DNA of 64,000 nucleotides from Brachypodium distachyon. Taxonomy: Eukaryota > Streptophyta > Magnoliopsida > Poales > Poaceae. The stretch is from NCBI RefSeq assembly GCF_000005505.3, contig NC_016132.3:45398914-45462913 (forward strand), in the 5' to 3' direction. Of the stretch, positions 1-12,100 are shown one piece after another. How positions within the stretch are numbered: the first letter of the stretch is position 1; each line of letters opens with the position of its first letter. The translations under genes and the position numbers were made by a program. The notes under the pieces are model-generated. The model ran no database searches and was not told the origin of the DNA. It worked only from the letters and a program-made list of their open reading frames with translations.

Positions 1-84
1 TCCCGAAAGATTTGGTAGGGTGAGAGAATGACAGGGGAGCTCCTCTTCTACAAGCATATTAGACTTCAAGTTTGATGTAGAAGC

Positions 85-94
85 CTATATATAT
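85..94 (+). promoter_or_regulatory. TATA-like box of first PLA1 gene
   Basis: The sequence CTATATATAT lies 38 bases before the chosen ATG at 132. This would give a very short 5' leader of roughly 10-20 bases, so it is plausible but unproven. Confidence 0.4.
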
Positions 95-131
95 GCAGGT
101 CGAATAAGAAGTTGTGGACACAGGAGCACTC

Positions 132-2031
132 ATGTCAAAAATTAGTTCTCTGAGAGGATTTGGAAATATTGCCAAAAGATGGAGAGAACTCAATGGTGCG
201 AATTACTGGAAGGGTCTACTTGATCCACTTGATGTCGACCTCCGTAAGAATATCATCAACTACGGTGAGCTCTCACAGGCAGCTTACACGGGGCTCAACA
301 GAGAGAGAAGATCAAGGTATGCAGGGTCTTGCCTCTTCAGACGCGAGGACTTCCTCAGCAGGGTGGATGTATCAAACCCTAATCTTTATGAGATTACAAA
401 GTTCATATATGCAATGTGTACAGTCAGTTTGCCTGATGGGTTCATGATAAAGTCGTTGTCAAAGGCTGCATGGAGCAAGCAGTCAAATTGGATGGGGTTT
501 GTTGCTGTGGCCACCGATGAGGGTAAGGAAGTGCTCGGGAGGCGGGATGTGGTGGTGGCATGGCGTGGGACAATACGGATACTAGAATGGATGGATGACC
601 TTGATATTTCTTTGGTACCTGCTTCAGAAATAGTACGTCCAGGCAGTGCCGATGATCCCTGTGTTCATGGAGGCTGGCTGTCCGTCTACACAAGTACTGA
701 CCCGGGGTCTCGGTACAATAAACAAAGTGCACGGTATCAGGTAATTCTTGTTATTTTCGGTTCAAGCATTAGCATATCAACATAACGAATATGGTTTTCT
801 TATCTTCTGAAGCAAACCACTTAATTAGGATATAGTCGATAACAATCTCTGTGCAGGCTAATCCCCATGATCTAAATTAGTATATATATATACTTTACAA
901 TGCATGTGCTTGAAGTTTAAGTAATCTTTCATTTGAAGTGAAGCAACATAAGGAAACTGAAGAATATGTATCGCTTGTTTGTATAAACTTGTTTATGTGC
1001 ATTGCTGTTGCACATTTTAGTTTAGGGAGTAGTTGAGTGCTAGTGCGGCCCTAAAATTTCCTTGGCAAGCAACGTCAACGATTAGTCTTCAATTTTAGGA
1101 AAAACAAGTTTTCCTTCCTGTTCTTCACAATTTAGTTCTTGGTGTCTCTGTGCTCCATCTTACTACAATAAGGAAGCATCATGATGTTTTCAGGTGGAGG
1201 ATAATCCCACTTGTGGTCCATCCAAAGTTAAGCCTACATAAAGGAAATCATGGCACAACAAACGTGCATTTTAAGACATTCCTGATTGGTGGGGCTATGG
1301 TGTTTGTTTAACGAAGTAGATTTTTTAAAATTGTGTCAAACTTTGCATGCATCCTTGTCTCCTTATCGTCCATATTTGGTGTGACTTCTTCATTTTACTC
1401 ATCACGTGGAGATAATCCTTTACCGATCAAACTAACAAGCTTGTGACAGGTTTTGGATGAAATCAAAAGGCTACAAGATGTGTACAAGCAAGAGGAGACC
1501 AGCATCACCATAACAGGCCACAGCCTTGGAGCCGCTCTTGCGACCATCAGCGCCACCGACATTGTCTCCAACGGCTACAACCAGAGCTGCCCAGTATCAG
1601 CCTTCGTGTTTGGTAGCCCCAGAGTGGGCAACTCCGACTTTCAGAAAGCGTTTGACAGTGCAGATGATTTGAGATTGCTCCGTGTCGAGAACTCCCCCGA
1701 TGTGGTCCCAAAGTGGCCAAAGCTAGGATACAGTGAGGCTGGGACAGAGCTCATGATCGACACTGGGGAGTCACCCTACATCAAGACACCCGGAAACCCC
1801 TTAACATGGCATGATATGGAGTGCTACATGCATGGGATAGCTGGGACGCAGGGGAGCAATGGAGGGTTCGAGTTGGAGGTCGATCGAGACATCGCGTTGG
1901 TGAATAAACATGAAGATGCACTGAAGAATGAGTATTCAATTCCATCGTCTTGGTGGGTGATGCAGAACAAAGGTATGGTGAAAGGCAAGGATGGTCGGTG
2001 GCATCTGGCCGACCATGAGGATGATGACTGA
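132..2031 (+). CDS. Class II phospholipase A1 (lipase class 3), copy 1
   Basis: Two exons, 132-740 and 1450-2031, joined by a 709-base GT-AG intron in phase 0 (exon 1 ends on a CAG codon, exon 2 begins Val-Leu-Asp-Glu). The product is about 396 aa, the usual length for plant PLA1-II/DAD1-like acylhydrolases, which remove the sn-1 acyl chain of glycerolipids. Exon 1 carries the family N-terminus ([21 protein letters not shown]) and the WRGT strand-turn. Exon 2 carries the nucleophile elbow GHSLG, an SPDVVP segment for the catalytic Asp, and [10 protein letters not shown], where the catalytic His is expected. The ATG at 132 was chosen because the frame upstream offers only GTG. No signal or transit peptide is obvious, so a cytosolic enzyme is inferred. 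All key motifs are intact. It is the first of three related copies in the window. Confidence 0.93.
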
Positions 2032-3103
2032 TTTGGCTTGCCACTTGATCCTGATACAATTGTCACTACGACGACCGGGCAACAACTTGCATCTTACTAC
2101 GATCATTGCCTAAAAATTTATGCGGAAATGTTCCCTAGAAAAAAAAAGGGCAATTGTTCCTCGTGTGTTCTTAACTGTTTGTGAGTGAAGAAGTATGTTT
2201 GAAATGATTTTTTTTTTCAGTGAACTGTTCTTTTGTTTCCGGGATCAGTGAAATTTTTTTAAAGTCTCGAATGCCTTTTTGTCTCTTTTCAAAACTAGTT
2301 TGTGCAAGAGTTATCTCATCGATAGGCAAACTGTTTTGTAAGAATACAAAACGCACGCAAATGGCTAATTGCCGTAAGAAAAAATAAGCACGCAAATGGC
2401 TAAGTAAAATTTCACTAGCAACTGGCCCTATACATTGTTGTCAATCTTGGATATTGTTTTCTAAGACGCAAAACACACATATTTGCATGTTACTATATCA
2501 GTTTTTTTTTTCGTTATCAAAGGTGCTAAATTCGAACTCGCTGGAAAAATCTGGCATCTTCTACTTATAAGAATACAAAAAAAAAACTGATGCAGAGATT
2601 TGGGATATTTCCTCCTTTTCCAAAAAAGAACTTGCTCCTACAAGAATACCTGCCATACTAGAAATTTCTTCAAGGAAAAAACAATCCTGTTGACAAGAAA
2701 ACTTTTCTACATGTTTCAGTAAACCATCATTATAATGCCTTGTACTATGGGAGGAAGATAGAAAAACCTGGAACGTCGTATCCTTTTTATTTGAAGAAAA
2801 AACAATGGTGATGGTCTGCTTTATTGTGCATCTCCGGAGTAACCGCAAATTAAGAACCACCAAATCCAGTTTCATCAGAAAGAAAGAAAAAAAGGCCACC
2901 AAATCCAGCAGAATGCTGAGATTTGCTACCTAATGACCCAATAAATTCCACTCTCAGGTCCAGTTGTCTCCCCCTTCTCCACTTGTAATGTTTCGATGGT
3001 CAACCTAACTTTGTCAGGACGAAAACAAACAGGTTAACTTGCACGAGCAAGGCCAGAGCGGGGCTTTCAGATCGACCCCAAAGCCAAAGGCGCCCTGCAG
3101 GCG
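2032..3103. other. Intergenic between PLA1 copies 1 and 2
   Basis: This AT-rich stretch holds the 3' end of copy 1 and the promoter of copy 2. I see several A/T runs but no gene, hairpin or recognisable transposon end. The frame of copy 2 is open back to about 3038, but no earlier ATG exists in it. Confidence 0.5.
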
Positions 3104-6100
3104 ATGTTCTCCTACGACGGCATGGCCAGCCGGTGGAGGGAGCTGCACGGCAGCGACAGCTGGGCCGGCCTGCTGGACCCGCTGGACGCCGACCTCCGGC
3201 GCAGCCTCATCACCTACGGCGAGATGGCCATGGCCACGCACGAGGCGTTCATCGGCGAGCGCCGGTCCCCGAACGCCGGCATGTGCCGGTACAGGCGCGC
3301 GGACCTGTTCCGGCGCGTGGAGGTGTCCCACCCCGGGTGGTACGCCGTGACGCGGTACGTCTACGCCACGGCCTGCGCCGACGTGCTGCACGGCGAGACG
3401 CTGCTCCGGCCGCTGTGCCGGGACGGCCGCGCCAGGGAGTGCAACTGGATGGGGTACGTGGCCGCGGCCACGGACGAAGGCGCGGCGAGGCTGGGCCGCC
3501 GGGACATCGTCGTGGCCTGGCGCGGCACGCAGCGGGCGCTCGAGTGGGTGGCCGATCTCAAGCTCGCGTTCGCCTCCGCGGCGGGCATCCTTGGGCCGGA
3601 GGGCGCCGATGGGTCCGACCCGTCGGTGCACCGCGGGTACCTGTCGCTGTACACCTCCGCCGACCCGGGATCGGAGCTCAGCAAGCAAAGCGCCAGGATG
3701 CAGGTACGTACGTACGAACGTGTGTGTGCTCTGCTTCCTTCTTGAGATGAGATTACGTTCCCCCCCACACAATCGTAATTCACAGCTTTGAACATGCATA
3801 TTTACCTTGCAATGGAAACGGCAATCCACATAGTTTCAGTCTTCTCAGACTATGTTTGCAACACGAGAAAGTTTGCAATTGGTCCCTCAAAATACTATGG
3901 AGTTTGGATTTCGTTCTAACTACAGGAAGAGACAAGTTTGCCTTACCTGCCAAAACTGTACATATGCTCTCCTTAGGCTAGACTATCCCAAAGTGGTTTC
4001 GGACGATGCGGTCATGGTAAAATTCGATCTATGCTCTATTATTTGTACCTAATAATAAAGACAATAGTGTTTTCGTCGTTGATCTTCGTCCCGGTACGTA
4101 AGATTTCCTAGTTTTTCGGCCGTTGTCAAGCTTCCAACTTCCATGGCGCAGCCCAGCAGGCCCAACCTCCTTTTCCAACTTCCATATCGCAGCCTTTCCA
4201 AATCCAAATAAAAGAAATCACGAAGAAAATGAGCAGGTCCTGATCCGAGGAGATCACGAAGAAAACGAGAAGGTCCTAATCCAACTCAGATACGCCTGCA
4301 TCGTCCGTTTCCGATTGAGTTCACGAAGAAACGAGCAGGTCCTGGATTACGTATTTGCGTATTTGCCTAATCTGATGACAGATTCGTATTAGCATATTTC
4401 CAAGTATATGACCAGGTCCTGAAAATACTCATAACACCGTAAACTCGTATTAGTGATACACTTGGATCAAAAAACGATCGAAAAGATTAGATCCGGACAC
4501 ATGGTTGTTGTTGCACTTTCTTAGGGTTTTTTCTCAAAATTGCCGGAGACCAGGAGGGATGCTCTGTCCCTCCCTCCCTTTTCTACTCCTCTATTAACAA
4601 CAACCACGAGGCGATCACCGCTCTGGCGATTCAACCTCGGGAAACCTTTGATGGCCCGCGGTCTTCAATCTCTCTCCCTCCCTGCCGGCAGTTCATGTCT
4701 GCTCCTCCCTTTCCTGCGTTCCTCCTCCTTTCCATCTCGAGAAAATTGTCGCGGAAGCCAGCCATTGTACTGTCCTCACGCGACTGAGAGACTGAAGCAG
4801 CAGCAGCTTCGTTGCCATAGAGACATCCACCCGCAATCATCAAGCACTGGCGTCAGCAGGCTGGCTCTCCCCACCACCCTGCCCTGGACATTGTCGAAGC
4901 GCCGCCCCTCCCCTCTCTTTCCTCCTGCTTGCCGTGCCCGGCAACGCAGACGCTCCTCAAGCTCAAGGCCGGCATTTAGGACGGCAGCACTAGCCCACTG
5001 CATGCAGAGCTGGTACCCGAGCAAGAGCCTCTGTGATGGCAAAGACAGGTGGCGTAGGGGGCTTTGCCACCCCCCCCCCCCCCCCCCATGCCGCTCCCCC
5101 CTCTCCCCTAACAAATTTCTTGTTTACTTACTAACTATTAGCCAAATCATTAAAAAACAGCTTGAGTGTCTAATTTCACCCCTCCGCCCCCAAGCCTAAC
5201 TCGCCCCCGTCGTGTCGAATTTATGGCTCCTTCCCCGGAGGCGTCCGATTGGGCCATCATGTTGTGCCACAAGGGTGACATCCTTGCCGTGTAGCTCGAG
5301 AACATGGGCTTCTCTGACAAGCTCGACCTTCGCCCGCTCGTCACGCTCCACGGCCTCTGCACCTTGAGCTTCATGGACAACCACTTTGTGGTGACCATGC
5401 CCAATATCCGGGAGCAGTTTCTCTGGTGAGAAATTGGCTGACGCCTTCGATGGGGCGGAATGAGGCGAGGAAGGGCAGGCTGACGTTCGTGCACGAGGAC
5501 CGAGCCGTAGAACCTTCTGACGACGACGGAGGTGCTGGGCAGGAGCTACGATCTGGACGTGTGCTACTGCGTGACGCTGGTGGCAAGGAGGCCTTTGTCA
5601 TGGTGAAGCGGTTCAAGGAGATTTATTTTATGGTAAGCGGTTCAAGGAGATGAACCATGTGGGTCGAGAGGACCCATCGATGGCCAAGTCTCGTAGAGGG
5701 CCTCAAAAAACCGTGGGCCCAAAATTAGTCTTGGCAACAGTTGATTATATAGATTAAGAAAAACAAAACAGGCATGTTTATTATATAGATTAAGAAAAAC
5801 AAAATAGGCATGCAGGGTGTATCAGACTCCCAAATCGGCCTAGCAAGCCAGCCATCTCCTATTGGGCCGCAACTCCAGGCACATGGATTCCCCGGTACCG
5901 GCTGATTTGTTATTTTTTATCGAACAATCAATCTGTTGTGTTGAGAAATAATAATGCATACTTGAGAATATTCTATAGTATTTTGGATAATTGGAGAGTG
6001 TTGAGAATTAGCTATGCATACTTGAGAAGTCTTTAGAGTATTTTAGATATTTGCAAGGAGTCTTCTATTGAATATGAGAAGATTGAAATATTCTAGAAGG

Positions 6101-9100
6101 CTTGAGAGGTTGCATGGAGAGGGCTAACATTTACCGTGAAATACACTAGAACAATTGTTCATAATAAAGCAGGAATTCTTTTGAACAAACAACTGTTCAT
6201 AATAAATTAGGACTTCTTTTGAACAAACAACTGTTCATATTAAATTAGGAATTATTTTGAACAAAGATATTTGTCCAGACTTGGTCAAAAAAAATATGGG
6301 CAGAGTATTATAGAATAAAGATATTTATATGTGTAGTGTTTGGATGGTTTCCATTTGGAAATAATTAAACGGTTTTGTACAAGTATAAATATGTATGCTC
6401 CCCGCCCCATGAGGTGTACCACAACAACCATCACACCAAGGAGTGAGTTGAGTTAACATGATGGAGTACTAGAGGCTGAATAATGCGAGTCTAAAGTCAA
6501 TAAAATGGCCTAATATCAAATTGGTAGACAAAAATACAGATTCTATATCTAATGCTCAAATAGCTTATTTGGATTAATCAAGATCACATGCAAAAATAAA
6601 GGAACAATAGGCAGAATAAAAAAATTTACAACACTCTATCTAACAAAGCAAAGTTAAAAGCATATCTTTCTATCTTGTGCAGCTGGTAATTGGCAGAGCT
6701 AGCTAGACATGCCGAACAATTTTAGACCTAGTTAAGTATCTTTAATTTTAGACCTAGTTAAGTATCTTTAATGTAAGCAGGTTTATCATGCTTTCAAGAA
6801 AACAAGATAACATAAGAGGTGTCAGTCATAATCATAAGGAAAATAAATAGGCGAGAATCCTGAGACACATCTCAATTTTTGCGCATTGCTCCTAATTGGA
6901 GTATACAAAGCAGCAACTATTCACACTTTAAGATAAAAAACAAACGGACAACCAGCAGCCAAAACAGTAAACCGAGCCCAGGAGATGCAAAAGACAGCCT
7001 CGACGTCCACACACAGATGATAATAATGTGCAGAGTAGGAACAAAAGCAGAACTTATCTTCTTCTTTTTTTGCTGCTGGTAGCGGTGGGATCTGGTGGGA
7101 GGAGGCCAGAGAAGAGGACAACGGCAGTGGTTGGCACGCACGGCTGTGAGGCAGCAGCGAGTGGCACGGCTGTAGATGGTGGTGGGAAAGAGGACATGGC
7201 GGCGGTGGATGACTCGGGAGAGAGAGGCGGTGAGGGACAGAGATGGAGGGATGGATGGGAGAGAAGAGAGCGAGAACCCTTGATAAGACCCGCAGTACAA
7301 GTTGTACAACGAGCGGTGGCGAGCGCAGTACAGCCCGGTAGTACAACCCCCGAATGTACTACAGTAAATCGGCACAGTGCCTATGCCGACGAAACCGACG
7401 GTAGCAGCAAAACCAAGAAACCCGTACGCGAAGTCATTGACATGTGGGCCCACGAAACACAGCTGGACTAGATCATTACAGGGGCTAAGAGGATGTTGAA
7501 GTCACACAAAAAATGCAAGTAGAATCAACAAAGAACAGTATCACCAAACAGTTAAACGTGACATGGCTATGCTGGCCAAGCGCACATTTCTTCTCACTTA
7601 AAGAGGTTCGATATTATGGTTGTGTAGTAGTGAGTAGTCCCTAAAATGAGTGTTGTACCAATATTGTGATAATGAATAAAGAGTTGAGTTCCTTTTAAGC
7701 TAAGAGTGGTGTTCCAAATAGTGTAAGTATGCAAAGGTCCTAGAGTGGGTGGGTGTTAGACTCCTGCCGAAATCTTTACGTGTTGTTTGTGATTCGATTT
7801 CGTTTTTCCTCTTGAGTAATATTTGATAAATTGAATGATCTTGGCTATCATCTCAATGATTCCACCATTTGATCCCTGATGACAAATATATATTCCGTAT
7901 AAGTATTGTCATTATAACCTTAACACTAGATCAAAAGATACGTGTGACGAAAAAGAAAAAAAGACGGGGGTTATGAATTCTTTTACATTCCACTTCTCTA
8001 GGGTGTCTTATAGAACCTGTGGAGTAACAGCTTATCTGGCTCATGTACTTCCTGAAGCACCAATAACATAACCTTCGATGACATAACCTTCATTCATTAG
8101 GTCTCCACCTTATGTGTCACCTTCCTATGCCTCATTCGAGATAATGTAATTACCACCACCTCATATACCCATTGATGTCGGTGGGCCACTATGTCATGGA
8201 TAAATACAATGCAATTAATGAATGAATGGAAGAAGAAGAAGAAGAAGAAGAAGAAGAAGAAGAAGAAGAAGAAGAAGAAGAAGAAGAGTACTGTTAGGGT
8301 ACCCGCCGAAATCTCGATCCTGGTCTTCTTTCACTATGGAAGCTTCAATTTTTTTGCTGCCAGGAAAGAAAATTGCCACATCCTAAGTTTTCATTTCAGC
8401 AACAGGAGCACTCACATGGTGACATGTTAAGACTTGTCTGCATCTTCAGTAACATAGACCAGAAACCACTCCGTTGAAACAAAATATATGATGAAGAAAC
8501 CAGATGCACATGAACTACCGACTCCATGATCCGTCTATATGATGAAGAACACAAAATATTTGATGTTAAAAACGCAAAAAAAATAGTGATGTAATGAAAT
8601 ATATAAGGGAGCACCTATGGCTCAGTCGACTGAGAAAAACTTATTTCTCAGTCGACAAGTACTAGTACGCAGAGTTTTGTCTTTCCTCCATCGGTGGTTA
8701 TTTGTTTGGGTTTTGATTATGTGACATTGAATGTTCCCAGCTTCTGCTTAGTAGTCTCAATTTAGTCCCCGTCGGACCTGCTAGTCAAGGTCTGATGTCT
8801 CACCTGAATTGGCCCGTCAGATTATATGCTTGAAAAACACGTATCCGTGTCATAGTGTGTTACTCCGAACTAACTAGAAAATTGTGACCTAAAAATATAT
8901 ATTTTGTAGCACTTGCACAAGTCAACTCAGCCGGAATACCTTTAAATTCTGATTAAAAATAGAAAAAGATTAGTCCCAACACCATGATACTACTAGGGAA
9001 AAATAGAAGCATGTTATTTTTATGGGAGTGTTTAGGGATCAGTCAACTGATAAAATAGGAAAACGGAAAGCTCTTATTTCTCAGTCGATTCATTCTTAAC

Positions 9101-12100
9101 CAATCCCGTTTCTTTATTCTCACCGCATTCGGTCTGATCCTAGCCGGGCTTTTCTTTTAGCTAGGTGCGCTTTGTTTTTTGGGTCTATTGAACAAATAGG
9201 CCAGCATGAAAATGATAAGATGTCCATTGAGCGTACCATCTAGTTCAAAGCCTGGATCCCGCAATATCACATTTAGCTGGTACATATTCGTCGTTGTGGT
9301 TATTGGGTCTTGATTACTGAAATTAGTGTCTAGGCTAGGGTAGGTGTCGGAGAAATAAAAAATCTCTTAAATCTCAAACCCACACAAATAATTCAACTGC
9401 ACATTAAGAGTCTTAACATGCAACTCATCCTAAAAATAATTAAGTTGCACATTAAGAGTCTTGATGTGTAACTCATCCTAAAAAAAATCAATTGCACATC
9501 AAGAGTTTTAATGTGCAACTCATCCTAAAAATAACTAAAATTGCACATTAAGAGTCTTAATTTGCAACTCACCCTAAAAAACTCACTGGCACATCATAGA
9601 TCTTAACGTGCAAATCACCCTAAAAAAACTAAAATCGCTCATCAAGAGAGATGATGTGCGACTCGCCGAAAAAACTCAATTGCACATCAAAGTCTTAATG
9701 TGCAACTCAGCATAAAAAACTAAATTGCACATTAAAGAGATGATGTGTGATTCACCCGAAAAAAAACTCAATTGTACATCAAAGGTCTTAATGTGCAACT
9801 CACCCTTAAATAAACTCAATTGCACATCAACAAATATGATGTGAAACTCGGCGAAGAAACTCAATTCCACATCAAAGGTCTAAATGTGCAACTCACCCTA
9901 AAAAGTCAAATTCATAGCAAGAGAGTTGATGTGAAACTTGCCCGAAAAACCCAATTGTGCGTCAAAGATATTAATCCGCAACCCACCCTCCAAAAAATCT
10001 CTATTGCACATCAATACGAGATATGGTATAATATTAAAAATTAAGAATAATCAATTACTAGAAAATTATTCAATGAATAAGTCACAAAAATTATGGGCAC
10101 AAATGTACAGATTATCATCAACAAATACATGTACAACTGACACTGATGTATAGCATGTAAAAAAAATATCCCGTGAAACAAAAGAATAATAGAAAAACCA
10201 GGGAACAATGAACATATGAGGCCAGCACAGCTGAAGGCTTGATTGTAAGCATAAATAAAGCCAAAGAAGAAGCAAGGTATAAATAAGAAAAAAGAAAAAA
10301 AAAAAGACAGACGTGGGCTCGAATTCACTACCTCCAGCTCGCAACTGCACCAACCTGCATTTTACGTGTATTTACGGTTGTTACCTCATATAGTTAGAAG
10401 CTCATTGTCTCTACCAAAACACTTGCACGAATCTCGGTGCATGATTGGACGGTTCACTACATCGACTGGGAAATAAGTATTTCTCAGGCGACTGAGCAAT
10501 AGCAAATCCGAATATATAAGGATGTGCTGAGTCGTGTCATGACTATCTCGACAGATTTTTGACTTCTCTACTTACATCGGGATCAGATATTCAGATGCAT
10601 CTAAAAAAGAAAAAGAAATACTCCACACTCAAGCCGAGTATAGAAATAGACCCACAATGTAAAATCGTCTACAAGACTTCTGTGATATTTTTTTTTAGAA
10701 AATACAGCAACAACTCGGTCTTGGGTGCGCTTCCACGTGTCCAGATTTAACCTTTCCGAATCGTTTTTGGACCTAACTATATCACTAATACGAGTTTATG
10801 GTGTTATGCGTGTGTTTTCTGAGTTTATGGACCAAAGTGTTCATTCGCCCCGATTTGAAACCGATCTAACGAATTATACTTTAAAGAGCAATAAATTTCA
10901 AATGTGCACTCAGTATTATGGCATTGGCAATCCGGTCGGTTACAATTCAAAGGCTTAATGGGCCTGCTAAAAAGCCCACTGAGCAAACAAGATTCAAAGG
11001 TTTGTTCCCAATCTTGCAAGAATTGGACTAGCCAACATATTTGTTTAAGATTTTGTTTGTCCATAAATTAATCAACTTTAGCAAAAGTTAAACTAGAGTT
11101 TGCTTAGCCAAAATAAACTAGATTGGATAAAGTAGTACTGACATGCCAAAAAATTGTCAACTGTCTAAAGAAAGACCAATTTTTTGGTGGTGGCCAAAAA
11201 ACTAACATAATACAGTTTGGCAACAATCAAACACAGCCTACCGAGGCTGCTTTGAGTTGACCGGGGACAGTGGTTTCAGGAGGAAATATCGACCGAGATG
11301 CAACATTATTTCAGTTGCTTGAGCTTAACACCACCTCAAGGAGATCATAAAATATGTCGAGTGTGGAACGTACAATTCAATAACTACAGTCTGAGCTAAC
11401 AAACTTGTTTTTCAATGGGCAAAGTTACTAGAATTTCAAGGTGAGGTGATAGGTAGCAACATCAACCTATTGCTATCTGAAAATTAGTCGTGTACAGGAG
11501 ATACTGATGTGCTTAATGTAGCGAGCACTGCAATGAACCCGAAAATTCTCGGCGGCAACAGATTGATGTTGAGGTGGTGTTAAGCTCAAAAAGCAGGTGT
11601 CGCGCTCGGTGTTATGGATGCTAATGTGATATACTGGTAGGCAGTACAACAAGTAGAACAGGCGGGGAGACAGACGTGAGATAGTCTGATAGAGATACTG
11701 AAGGAGTGGAGTAGTGGACAGGTCTGGTAGCTGTCGACTGAAGATGAGATTGTGTTTTGACTGTTGCGGAAGGGAGCTGGTAGTAGTCAGGGCCGCAGGG
11801 GTAAATACAGCAGCACTATTGCTTAAATCGAAAAGCGATTGAGAGAGGCAGCAGAGGTAGAATCAAAATGCGTTGACACGTGAATTCGTTGTGATGATCG
11901 CGAAAGAATATATTTTTTTCCTTGGAGAGGTCTAATGAATTTACTCCGTTCCATAATCATTGTCTCAAATTTGCTCAAAAATAGATGTATCTATTAAAAA
12001 AACGTCTAGATACATGTAAGATTTCGATAAGAATTATGGAACTGAGGGAATATGTTTCTTAGAGAGATCCCATGAGTTTATCCTATATATGTATTGCATA

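Noticed and set aside
3014..3829. Long minus-strand frame opposite PLA1-2 exon 1
   Set aside because: It is a mirror of the GC-rich exon; the peptide is Arg/Pro/Val-rich without domains, and the plus frame has the lipase motifs.
8191..8430. Lysine-rich open frame
   Set aside because: It is produced by the (AAG)n microsatellite.
9395..10019. CRISPR-like array
   Set aside because: Units are palindromic and similar along their whole length, with no unique spacers, in a eukaryotic intron.
10559..10958. Short frames in the late PLA1-2 intron
   Set aside because: AT-rich, short and without motifs.
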